Source of the DNA: Actinomycetes bacterium | GTDB taxonomy: Bacteria; Actinomycetota; Acidimicrobiia; Acidimicrobiales; Palsa-688 | NCBI GenBank assembly: GCA_021815935.1 | Contig: JAKAZH010000091.1 | Coordinates: 1 to 7,153 of the forward strand | DNA length: 7,153 bases | Reading direction: 5' to 3' | Shown: positions 1 through 5,460 of the stretch, one piece after another | Layout: each line of letters begins with the position of its first letter | Position numbering within the stretch: position 1 is the stretch's first letter | Translations under genes and position numbers: made by a program | Notes under the pieces: generated by a model | What the model saw: the letters and a program-made list of their open reading frames with translations, nothing else | Databases searched by the model: none | Told to the model about the DNA's origin: nothing

Positions 1-158
1 AGCGCGCATCACCATCACCACCGAAGCACCAGCACCTGTCCCACCGAGCTGTTGTCGCCGCCGCCGTCCCGACCCGTCGCGTCAGCCCAGCCGCGCTACC
101 TCGTGCTCGGGCACGGGAGACACGCTGTCCGTCAGCATGGAGATCTGCTGTCCGCCGG
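1..158. other. Left-edge sequence with no recognised gene, possible interior of a second mobile element
   Basis: I cannot assign a gene here. On the minus strand a short frame starts with ATG at 138 and stops at 82 (begins MLTDSVSPVPEHE). On the plus strand one frame stays open from the left edge but is rich in Arg, Ser, Pro and Cys and looks like no known family. The stretch lies beyond the point where the IS30 stub stops resembling IS30 and it contains most of the 23-bp repeats, so it may belong to another insertion element whose body is left of the window. That is inference. Confidence 0.3.
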
Positions 159-200
159 TCAGGAGACCAGCTGTCCGTCTATGAGGAGATCCTGCTGTCC
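124..200. repeat. Four-copy 23-24 bp tandem repeat with GCTGTCC core
   Basis: GCTGTCC starts at 124, 147, 170 and 194, giving spacings of 23, 23 and 24 bp. The second half of each unit also recurs: GGAGATCT, AGGAGACCA and AGGAGATCCT precede the second, third and fourth cores. A period of 23 shifts the reading frame, so this is not a protein repeat. Regular direct repeats of this kind are typical of multiple protein-binding sites, for example the repeated transposase sites near the ends of IS21-family elements. A transposon end is my favoured reading; the element is not identified. Confidence 0.6.
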
Positions 201-407
201 CTTGACAGCGAGCACGCTCGGATAATGGTGCACGACACCGCGGGGAGTGGTGATGGTCCGCCCATGGCACCAGCGCACTCCCGTCTTGCGGTTGACGTCA
301 ACTTGTCGAGCGGCTTCGGAGACCGAGAACCCGGCACTGATCAGCCGCGCGAACTCCCGACGCTTCTCCACCTGCGGCTCCACACCGGGTCTTCCACGTC
401 CCGCCAT
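159..407 (-). pseudogene. IS30-family transposase, N-terminal stub
   Basis: The ATG is at 407 on the minus strand. The first ~60 residues match the start of actinobacterial IS30-family transposases: a basic N terminus (MAGRGRPG), then a helix-turn-helix (about residues 16-46, ...LISAGFSVSEAARQVDVNRKTG...) and a short segment ending in HYPSV. The family protein is normally several hundred residues with a DDE catalytic core. Here the match is lost at about position 215-225, and the frame runs through the 23-bp repeats to a TGA at 159-161. The catalytic domain is absent, so this is a DNA-binding fragment and not an active transposase. The likely cause is insertion or deletion by another element at the junction. 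Confidence 0.7.
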
Positions 408-427
408 CGCAACCTCCGAACACCTCG

Positions 428-450
428 GGTGTTGCGACGATGGATGGAAT
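428..450 (-). mobile_element. Probable outer inverted repeat of the IS30-family element
   Basis: The segment GGTGTTGCGACGATGGATGG lies just upstream of the transposase ATG. It resembles, from memory, terminal inverted repeats of actinobacterial IS30-like elements, which carry GGTGTTGC followed by a purine-rich stretch. It also sits in a small hairpin (AACACC, 3-base loop, GGTGTT). The partner repeat is missing because the other end of the element is lost, so the exact boundary is uncertain. Confidence 0.35.
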
Positions 451-596
451 CCGCCATGTCATTCCCACAAGACGAAACTTGCGGCCCGTATATCCATTGG
501 TTTCCACAAATACACCAGGCAAAACCGCACTTCAACGAGAGACGACTTACCTCGAAGTGTGAATCCATACCGGAACGAGAGGCAACGAACGTCCGC

Positions 597-986
597 TCAG
601 CCGCTTGCTCGCCGAAGCTGATCCCAATGTCGACGTGCCATCTCAACGGATTGCCAATCGGCAATAGCCCATTCCGCCATCGCTTCGAGCGATGCGTCCA
701 GGGAGCGGCCGAGCTCGGTCAACTCGTACAGGGTTGCAGTCTCGATGCTGCCTGGATCGAGGCGACGATTGATAAGACCGTCACGTTCCGCTCGTCGCAA
801 CGTATCGGTAAGAGCCTTGTAGGCGATGCCGTCCAAGGCATCGTGCAGGTCTTGATAGCGGCGGCCGCGGTCGGTCAGCAGGTCGAGCACAGCGAGCGTC
901 CAACGACCACTGATTAGGATGACGAGTTGCTTCGCTCCGTTGTTCCGTTCCATCTCGCCTGGTTCCCTCTCGCCGCTCGTGCTCAA
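597..986 (-). CDS. HxlR-family winged-helix transcriptional regulator
   Basis: This is a small DNA-binding regulator of the HxlR/MarR-like winged-helix type, normally an intracellular sensor acting on neighbouring genes. Diagnostic segments in order: GRWTLAVLDLL (residues 27-37), the recognition region YQDLHDALDGIAYKALTDTL (44-63) leading into LRRAERDGLINRR, and the wing plus C-terminal helix (LYELTELGRSLD, then EAMAEWA). The 129-residue length fits the family. The TTG start at 986 overlaps the TGA of the upstream tetR-type gene (TTGA), which suggests translational coupling. An ATG at 953 (MERNNG) is an alternative start and would give 118 residues. The protein has no cysteine, unlike the redox-sensing members of the family that use an N-terminal Cys. 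It ends in TGA at 597-599. The family call is secure; the ligand and targets are unknown. Confidence 0.88.
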   Translation of the reverse strand: MSTSGEREPGEMERNNGAKQLVILISGRWTLAVLDLLTDRGRRYQDLHDALDGIAYKALTDTLRRAERDGLINRRLDPGSIETATLYELTELGRSLDASLEAMAEWAIADWQSVEMARRHWDQLRRASG

Positions 987-1591
987 CGGAGAACCGCCTC
1001 GACGAGAAGGACAACGTCATTGACGATGGCGGTCAGTGGCTGGTCCGGCTTGGCAAGGCCGTCGAAGGTCTCGAAGCTGGTGAGGACTTGAAGGACTCGC
1101 ACGAGGTCCTCGGTGTTGGTCTCCTGTGTTTCGTCCCCCTGTTCGAGCCACCGGCCGACGAGCACGCCCAGCCCCACCCGGCGCCGATCGTCTCGGGCCG
1201 AAATGACCGTGCCAACCTCGGGATCGAGAGCAGCAAGGGCCCGGAGTCTTCGCATGGCGGCACGGTCCACGTCCCAAAAGCCGCCGAAGGTTTCGACAAA
1301 GTGCAGTAATCCCGCATTCGGGTCGGGGTCCGTGAAGGCGGTCGCCAGTCCTGACATCCCGCCGGCTTCGGCCAGCGCGTCGCAGACCGCTTCGAGCAGG
1401 CCGGTCTTGGACTCGAACTGGTAGTAGATCGTGGCCTTGGATACGTCGGCCTTCTTGGCGACAGCGTCGACGGTGAAGGCGCGGTAGCTGCCCGCTTCGG
1501 CGAGCAGCGAGCGCGCGGCGTCGATGACCCGGCGGCGGCTCTCGTCAATCTGATCCTGGCGCTTGCCGAGCTGATAGGGGCGTGGGCTCAT
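983..1591 (-). CDS. TetR/AcrR-family transcriptional regulator
   Basis: This is a 202-residue repressor-type regulator, the usual size for the family. The N-terminal DNA-binding domain spans about residues 17-63. Its helix-turn-helix is FTVDAVAKKADVSKATIYYQF (about 39-59), followed by the typical ESKTGLLEAV. The C-terminal ligand-binding part is divergent, as usual, so the effector cannot be inferred. Start is ATG at 1591; the Shine-Dalgarno is weak (GAGGA about 14 bases upstream). The stop TGA at 983-985 overlaps the TTG of the HxlR gene. It is transcribed away from the plus-strand operon, with a shared intergenic region holding a palindrome. The classic reading is that it represses both itself and the redox/efflux operon until an inducer binds. 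The family is certain; the regulatory target is inferred from context. Confidence 0.92.
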   Translation of the reverse strand: MSPRPYQLGKRQDQIDESRRRVIDAARSLLAEAGSYRAFTVDAVAKKADVSKATIYYQFESKTGLLEAVCDALAEAGGMSGLATAFTDPDPNAGLLHFVETFGGFWDVDRAAMRRLRALAALDPEVGTVISARDDRRRVGLGVLVGRWLEQGDETQETNTEDLVRVLQVLTSFETFDGLAKPDQPLTAIVNDVVLLVEAVLR

Positions 1592-1596
1592 GGCGG

Positions 1597-1626
1597 TTGA
1601 CAGCGTCCTCGTCCTGGTGATTTAAT
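1597..1626 (+). promoter_or_regulatory. Candidate promoter for the plus-strand operon
   Basis: A perfect TTGACA at 1597-1602 is followed after 18 bases by TTTAAT at 1621-1626, a reasonable -35/-10 pair. The -10 lies inside the GTGATT-T-AATCAC palindrome, so a repressor bound there would block it. A second possible -10, TATTAT at 1648-1653, has only a weak -35. No start site can be shown from sequence alone. Confidence 0.45.
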
Positions 1627-1662
1627 CACACTGTTAGTATGAGTGAATATTATCAGGACGAG
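1608..1662. repeat. Wider inverted repeat enclosing the divergent control region
   Basis: The left arm CTCGTCCTG (1608-1616) is the exact reverse complement of CAGGACGAG (1654-1662). Extending inward to 14 bases, 12 match (CTCGTCCTGGTGAT against ATTATCAGGACGAG). The 13-bp palindrome starts directly at the inner edge of the left arm. The arms could be a second operator pair, for instance for the HxlR protein, or a hairpin in the leader transcript. Confidence 0.5.
1617..1629. promoter_or_regulatory. 13-bp palindrome, probable TetR-type operator
   Basis: GTGATT-T-AATCAC is a perfect inverted repeat around a central T. It lies midway in the divergent region and overlaps candidate -10 elements on both strands (TTTAAT on plus, TTAAAT on minus). 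Family knowledge: TetR regulators bind as dimers to such palindromes between divergent genes. The link to the TetR protein encoded next door is inference. Confidence 0.5.
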
Positions 1663-1720
1663 ACCGGCTTGCCCAGTACTGCCATCTCCACACGACACGA
1701 CTAGAGAACCGGAGGCTCGC

Positions 1721-2146
1721 ATGCAGACCATCGACTCGTTCCTCGAGGAGTGGGCATCGGCAGAGGGTGCCGGTGACGCCGACCGCCTCGATGGCCTGCT
1801 CACTGCGGATTTCCTTGGCGTTGGACCTCTCGGCTTCGTGCTGCCCAAGACTGCCTGGCTCGGGCGATACCAAAGCGGTGCGCTCATCTATCGGTCGTTC
1901 ACGCTCGAAGAGGTCCAGACCCGACTCCACGGAGCCGCAGCGGTCGTGACGGCCCGCCAGACCTCCCCTGGCCATTACCAGGGTCAACCAACGCCCGAGG
2001 TCACCCGGGTCACCCTCGTCGCCGTCAGCGACGCGGCCTGCTGGCAACTTGCCGGCGCACACAGCAGTTTCATGGCCGGCAGTGCCGGCTCGCCGCCCCT
2101 GCCCGCCGCGGCGGACCCTCGTCCGGGGGGCCCGGGCGACGCATGA
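1721..2146 (+). CDS. NTF2-fold (SnoaL/DUF4440-like) protein
   Basis: This 141-residue protein looks like the small cone-shaped NTF2/SnoaL superfamily, which includes polyketide cyclases, isomerases and ligand-binding proteins. The pattern is an N-terminal helix with FLEEWASAEGAGDADRLDGL (7-26), then LTADFLGVGPLGF (27-39), a loop with KTAWLGRY (43-50), and late strands ending CWQLAGAHSSFMAG (107-120) with a GSPPLP tail. Start is ATG at 1721 with a strong GGAGG at 1711-1715. An upstream in-frame ATG at 1643 lies inside the control region and is not used here. The last ~12 residues are low-complexity Ala/Pro/Gly. It is the first gene of the operon. The fold is likely, but whether it is an enzyme is unknown; the fold alone does not fix the reaction. 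Confidence 0.75.
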   Translation: MQTIDSFLEEWASAEGAGDADRLDGLLTADFLGVGPLGFVLPKTAWLGRYQSGALIYRSFTLEEVQTRLHGAAAVVTARQTSPGHYQGQPTPEVTRVTLVAVSDAACWQLAGAHSSFMAGSAGSPPLPAAADPRPGGPGDA

Positions 2147-2223
2147 ACAAACCAACGAACCTCGCTACCTGGCACCATTCCGAGCGCCCGACCTCTTCGG
2201 GGAGGTGGCGAGACGATGCCTGA
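2143..2223 (+). CDS. Possible 26-residue bridging mini-ORF
   Basis: An ATG at 2143 overlaps the TGA of the NTF2-like gene (ATGA). The frame runs for 26 codons (begins MNKPTNLATWHHSERP) to a TGA at 2221-2223, overlapping the start of the next gene at 2216 by 8 bases. I recognise no family. Its role, if translated, may be to carry ribosomes across the 69-base gap by reinitiation and not to make a functional peptide. It could equally be chance. Confidence 0.25.
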   Translation: MNKPTNLATWHHSERPTSSGRWRDDA

Positions 2224-2710
2224 CTCGTCATCGCGGCCGCTCAGCCGACGGATTCAGGCCAAGGTCATGGGGATCCTGAACGTCCCGATGCGGCGTGTCC
2301 TCGGGCTTCCCTTCCCGACCCCTATCGGCAAGCGGCTCATGCTCGTCTACCTCACCGGCAGGCGCACCGGGAAGCAGTACCGCCAGCCCGTCAGCTACGT
2401 CCGAGACGGCGCCATGCTGCTCACCCCGGGCGGCGGGAAGTGGAAGCTCAACCTTCGCGAAGACCAGCCCGCGCGGATCCGCCTCAACGGCCGCGATCTC
2501 TACGCCCGACCCGAGATCATCCGGGACCCCGATCTCGTCGAACCGGTCCTGGAGAAGATGATGGCGGCAAATCCCATGGTCAAGCGGTTCGTCGGCATCC
2601 CCCGCAGCGCTGACGGCCGCCTCGACCACGACCGGCTCGCCCTCGCGGCCAAGTACGGCTTCGCGGTTGTCCGCTGGCACCTCGACGGCCAATCACCGCC
2701 GAAAATCTGA
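2216..2710 (+). CDS. F420-dependent nitroreductase/quinone reductase family (Ddn-like) protein
   Basis: This 164-residue single-domain protein matches the split-barrel F420H2-dependent reductases, the group that includes mycobacterial Ddn. Such enzymes use reduced coenzyme F420 to reduce quinones, nitro compounds and other xenobiotics. Visible features are a basic, amphipathic N terminus (RRIQAKVMGILNVPMRRVLG), strand LMLVYLTGRRTGK (41-53) holding the TGRxTGK cofactor-phosphate region, PVSYVRDGAMLLTPGG (58-73), then KWKLNL (75-80), and ARIRLNGRDLYARPE (86-100). The usual Pro-x-Trp before NLxxxP is replaced by KWK, a small deviation. The C-terminal part (NPMVKRFVGIPR...) fits longer members. 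The ATG at 2216 has GGGAGG about 10 bases upstream. Physiological substrate unknown. Confidence 0.82.
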   Translation: MPDSSSRPLSRRIQAKVMGILNVPMRRVLGLPFPTPIGKRLMLVYLTGRRTGKQYRQPVSYVRDGAMLLTPGGGKWKLNLREDQPARIRLNGRDLYARPEIIRDPDLVEPVLEKMMAANPMVKRFVGIPRSADGRLDHDRLALAAKYGFAVVRWHLDGQSPPKI

Positions 2711-2730
2711 CCATCCGAGAGAAGGCCCAC

Positions 2731-3705
2731 TTGACCAGTACCGCGATATCGGTAGCCGGATTGCACAAGACCTACGGCGACGTGGTGGCCCTCGACGAGG
2801 TGAGCTTCGAGGTGGCCGACTCCACGGTGCTGGGCTTGCTCGGCCCCAACGGTTCGGGCAAAACGACGGCGGTGTCGATCCTGTCGACCGCCCTGCGCCC
2901 CGACGCCGGCCGGGCCAGCGTGCGTGGCCTCGACGTGCGCACCCAGGCGGCCGCGGTCCGCCGGGTCATCGGCTTTGCCGGCCAGTTCGCGGCGGTGGAC
3001 GCCAATCTGAGCGGCCGGGAGAACCTGGCGCTCATCGGCCGCCTCTCCCGGCTCCCCCGCCCAGCCGCCCGTGATCGAGCGAGCGAGCTGCTCGATGGCT
3101 TCGGTCTGAGCGCAGCGGCCGACCGGTTGGTGCGGACCTACTCGGGGGGCATGCGCCGCCGTCTCGACGTCGCCGCCGCGCTGGTGCATCAACCGCCGGT
3201 GCTGTTCTTGGACGAGCCGACCACCGGGCTCGACCCCGAGAGCCGCTTCGCCCTGTGGGAGGCAATCCGCCAACTCGTCGCAAACGGCACCACCGTGCTG
3301 CTCACGACCCAGTACCTCGAAGAGGCCGACGCCCTGGCCGAGCGGGTCGTGATCCTCGAGTCCGGCAGGGTGGTCCAGGTCGGCACGCCGGCCGAGCTCA
3401 AGGCGCGGATCGGCGCGGTGGTATTCCGCCTCGGCTTTGCCGACGAGGCGGGCGCCATCCAAGCCGAGCACATCCTCGGCGCGGCCGGCTATGGGCCCGA
3501 GCGTGAGGGCAGCATCGTCCGAGTTTCCTCTGCCGAGGGGTCCGGGGCGCTGGTCGCGGTACTGCGCGCTCTCGAGGGCACCGCCCCCGACCCGGCATCG
3601 GTGGCGGTGCACGAACCGACCCTCGACGACGTCTTCCTGGCCCTCACCGGCCACGCCGCCTCGGCAGAGGATCGGTCGGTCGAGGCTCACGTGGGGGCGG
3701 CATGA
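2731..3705 (+). CDS. DrrA-like ABC transporter ATP-binding protein
   Basis: This is the cytoplasmic ATPase of an ABC exporter, paired with the permease that follows. All motifs are intact: Walker A GPNGSGKTT (38-46), Q-loop Gln in GFAGQF (Q85), signature YSGGM (137-141), Walker B VLFLDEP (157-163) with catalytic Glu 162, and D-loop GLDP (166-169). The switch position reads TTQYLEEAD (192-200) with Gln in place of His, as in daunorubicin/doxorubicin-resistance DrrA proteins. The 324-residue length and C-terminal tail (...EPTLDDVFLALTGH...) also match that family. Start is TTG at 2731 with AGAAGG just upstream. The stop overlaps the permease ATG (ATGA). Known members export antibiotics or lipids; the substrate here is unknown. 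Confidence 0.93.
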   Translation: MTSTAISVAGLHKTYGDVVALDEVSFEVADSTVLGLLGPNGSGKTTAVSILSTALRPDAGRASVRGLDVRTQAAAVRRVIGFAGQFAAVDANLSGRENLALIGRLSRLPRPAARDRASELLDGFGLSAAADRLVRTYSGGMRRRLDVAAALVHQPPVLFLDEPTTGLDPESRFALWEAIRQLVANGTTVLLTTQYLEEADALAERVVILESGRVVQVGTPAELKARIGAVVFRLGFADEAGAIQAEHILGAAGYGPEREGSIVRVSSAEGSGALVAVLRALEGTAPDPASVAVHEPTLDDVFLALTGHAASAEDRSVEAHVGAA

Positions 3706-4502
3706 CCTCGGCCGTCGTCCCTCTCCGGGACCCGAACCAGGTCGTCATGGCGACCGCCGACACGATCGACGTGGCCGGGCGCAACCTGCGCAACTTGTGG
3801 CGCACGCTGCAGGCCCTGATCTTCGCCACCGTCCAGCCGGTGATCTTCGTGCTGCTCTTCCGCTACGCCTTCGGCGGAGTGATTCACGTTCCCGGCGTCG
3901 CCTACGTGGACTTTCTCATGCCTGGCATCTTTGCTCAAGCGGTCACGTTCGGGGCCATCGGCACCGCCGTCGGGCTGTCCGCCGACTTGAAGTCGGGACT
4001 GCTGACCCGGTTCCGTACCCTGCCCATGGCCCGCATCGCGGTGCTCGGCGGGAGGACGCTGGCCGATCTGGCCCGCAACGTGCTCGTGGTCGCGGTGATG
4101 ACCGGGGTCGGTTTCGCGGTCGGCTTTCGTGTCCACAATGGCGCTGCCAGCCTCCTGGCCGCACTGGGGCTTGTCGTCGTGTTCGCCTACTCGTTGTCGT
4201 GGGTCTTTGTCACTCTCGGGCTTCGTGTCAGCGACCCCGAAGCCGCCCAAGCGGCGGGGGTGCCGTTCATGTTCCTGTTGGTGTTCACCTCCGACGCCTT
4301 CGTGCCCTTGCGGTCCATGCCGGGCTGGCTCCAGGCCATCGGCGCCCATCAGCCCGTCACCGCCCTGGTCAACGCCGAGCGGTCACTCACCCTCGGCGGA
4401 CCGGCGAAGAGCGACGTGCTCACTTCGCTGGCCTGGAGCGCCGGGATCCTCCTCGTGTTCGCCGCGCTCGCCACCCGCGCCTACCGACACATGGACCGAT
4501 GA
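3702..4502 (+). CDS. DrrB-like ABC-2 type permease
   Basis: This is the membrane partner of the preceding ATPase: 266 residues, with about six hydrophobic segments near 37-57, 70-92, 120-142, 150-174, 183-203 and 240-260. Between the second and third segments lies the conserved ABC-2 cytoplasmic stretch DLKSGLLTRFRTLPMAR (95-111), and FVPLRSMPGWLQ (200-211) is typical of DrrB-like permeases. The ATG at 3702 overlaps the ATPase stop, so the subunits are probably made in balanced amounts. The dimeric pump would export a hydrophobic or amphipathic compound. The stop TGA at 4500-4502 overlaps the ATG of an 8-codon mini-ORF. Confidence 0.92.
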   Translation: MTSAVVPLRDPNQVVMATADTIDVAGRNLRNLWRTLQALIFATVQPVIFVLLFRYAFGGVIHVPGVAYVDFLMPGIFAQAVTFGAIGTAVGLSADLKSGLLTRFRTLPMARIAVLGGRTLADLARNVLVVAVMTGVGFAVGFRVHNGAASLLAALGLVVVFAYSLSWVFVTLGLRVSDPEAAQAAGVPFMFLLVFTSDAFVPLRSMPGWLQAIGAHQPVTALVNAERSLTLGGPAKSDVLTSLAWSAGILLVFAALATRAYRHMDR

Positions 4503-4525
4503 GCGAAACGAGATCCCCCGCATGA
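4499..4525 (+). CDS. 8-codon bridging mini-ORF (MSETRSPA)
   Basis: ATG at 4499 overlaps the permease stop (ATGA), and its own TGA at 4523-4525 overlaps the ATG of the SDR gene at 4522 (ATGA). It therefore joins two genes that would otherwise be 19 bases apart. The SDR start has no clear Shine-Dalgarno, so termination-reinitiation through this mini-ORF is plausible. The peptide is unlikely to have a function of its own. Confidence 0.3.
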   Translation: MSETRSPA

Positions 4526-5460
4526 CTCCGACAAACCAACCCAGCCCTGAGGACGCGACCCTCTCATCGCAAGAGGAGCTGGCCGGCAAGTGCGCCGTGG
4601 TCACCGGGGCGAGCGAAGGGATCGGCTTCCACACCGCTCGGCTCTTGGCCATTCGAGGCGCGACAGTTCTCGTCACCGGACGCGACCCCGAGCGAGGCGC
4701 GACCGCAGTGGCGGCGATCCGACAGGCGGCACACCACGACCGGGTCGAGTTCGTGGCCGTGGACCATTCGACGGTCGAGGCCAACGAGCAGCTGGCTGCC
4801 ACGCTCGCTGAGCGCTTCGACCACCTCGACGTGCTGGTCAACAACGTCGGGGGCATCTTTGCCAACCGCCTGGTCAGCGCGGACGGCTACGAGATGTCCC
4901 TGGCCCTCAACTTCCTTGCCCCGTTCGTCCTCACCGAGGCGCTCCTGCCTCTCCTCACTGCCGGCCCCGGCGCAGCCCGCTGCGTGAACGTCGTCTCCAG
5001 CTCGTTCCAGATGACCAAGGGCGACCCGTTCGCGAACATCGAAGCAGACAACGGCTACGTCGGCATCTACGTCCACGGCCGAGCCAAGCTCTTCACCCTG
5101 CTGTGGTCGATAGGCCTCAGCCATCGCGTTCCCGCCGGCCAGGCGGTGATCACTGCGGTCAACCCGGGCATGGCCTGGACGTCGATGACCCAGTCGCTCA
5201 GTCCCCAAATCGTCCCCGCCTGGCGTCACATCATGCCCATCGTGCGGTTCTTCCAACGCCGCGCCGACCCCGAGCGCGCCGCCCAGCACTGCGCGCGGCT
5301 CGTCGTCGCCGAGCCGAACACCGTCGAAGGGCGCTACTTCGACGGGACCAAACCGAAGCGCCTGCCGCCGAAATTCGCTGATCCGAGCCTTCCCGATCGA
5401 GTCCTGGCGATCGGCACCGACCTTCGTGCCGGTGCCCCCGATGCTGGTGGGCAGCAATGA
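4522..5460 (+). CDS. Short-chain dehydrogenase/reductase with atypical active site
   Basis: This 312-residue protein has a classical SDR Rossmann fold, which normally oxidises or reduces alcohol/carbonyl groups with NAD(P). The cofactor motif is TGASEGIG (28-35), followed by VTGRDPERG (51-59), where the Arg suggests NADP preference. Also visible are NNVG (107-110), the catalytic Asn in LALNFLAPF (N130) and the Ser in VNVVSSSF (about S160). The expected Tyr-x-x-x-Lys reads HGRAK (185-189): the catalytic Tyr position is His, with Tyr 183 two residues before. NPGMAWTSM (214-222) follows, as in retinol-dehydrogenase-like SDRs. The ATG at 4522 was chosen because the longer open frame upstream overlaps the permease. 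The stop overlaps the next gene (ATGA). Family certain; activity and substrate uncertain. Confidence 0.9.
   Translation: MTPTNQPSPEDATLSSQEELAGKCAVVTGASEGIGFHTARLLAIRGATVLVTGRDPERGATAVAAIRQAAHHDRVEFVAVDHSTVEANEQLAATLAERFDHLDVLVNNVGGIFANRLVSADGYEMSLALNFLAPFVLTEALLPLLTAGPGAARCVNVVSSSFQMTKGDPFANIEADNGYVGIYVHGRAKLFTLLWSIGLSHRVPAGQAVITAVNPGMAWTSMTQSLSPQIVPAWRHIMPIVRFFQRRADPERAAQHCARLVVAEPNTVEGRYFDGTKPKRLPPKFADPSLPDRVLAIGTDLRAGAPDAGGQQ

Noticed and set aside
8..25. Run of His codons in one plus frame resembling a His tag
   Set aside because: It is a short CAT/CAC run with no start, no vector sequence and no coding support; most likely coincidence.
225..917. Plus-strand open frame of 230 residues
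   Set aside because: It runs antisense through the IS30 stub and the HxlR gene, has no ribosome site or recognisable domain, and is explained by GC-rich codon bias.
1643..1720. Upstream in-frame ATG (1643) for the NTF2-like gene
   Set aside because: It falls within the operator/promoter region, and the added residues do not resemble the family. ATG 1721 has a strong GGAGG at the right spacing.
2119..2140. GC-rich inverted repeat CCGGG-GGG-CCCGG as a terminator
   Set aside because: The stem is only 5 bp, it lies inside the NTF2-like coding region and no T-run follows, so it does not support a terminator.
2733..2744. GACCAGTACCGC repeated at 2733-2744 and 6151-6162
   Set aside because: One 12-base match is expected by chance in a window of this size; the surroundings do not match.
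2500..3690. Long minus-strand open frame of 396 residues
   Set aside because: It lies antisense to the ABC ATPase, which has every expected motif. The minus product is rich in Arg, Gly and His with no family resemblance, a normal shadow in GC-rich DNA.
4129..4521. N-terminal extension of the SDR frame
   Set aside because: The frame is open but overlaps the permease for about 370 bases and encodes Ser/Pro/Arg-rich sequence. The SDR fold starts shortly after ATG 4522.
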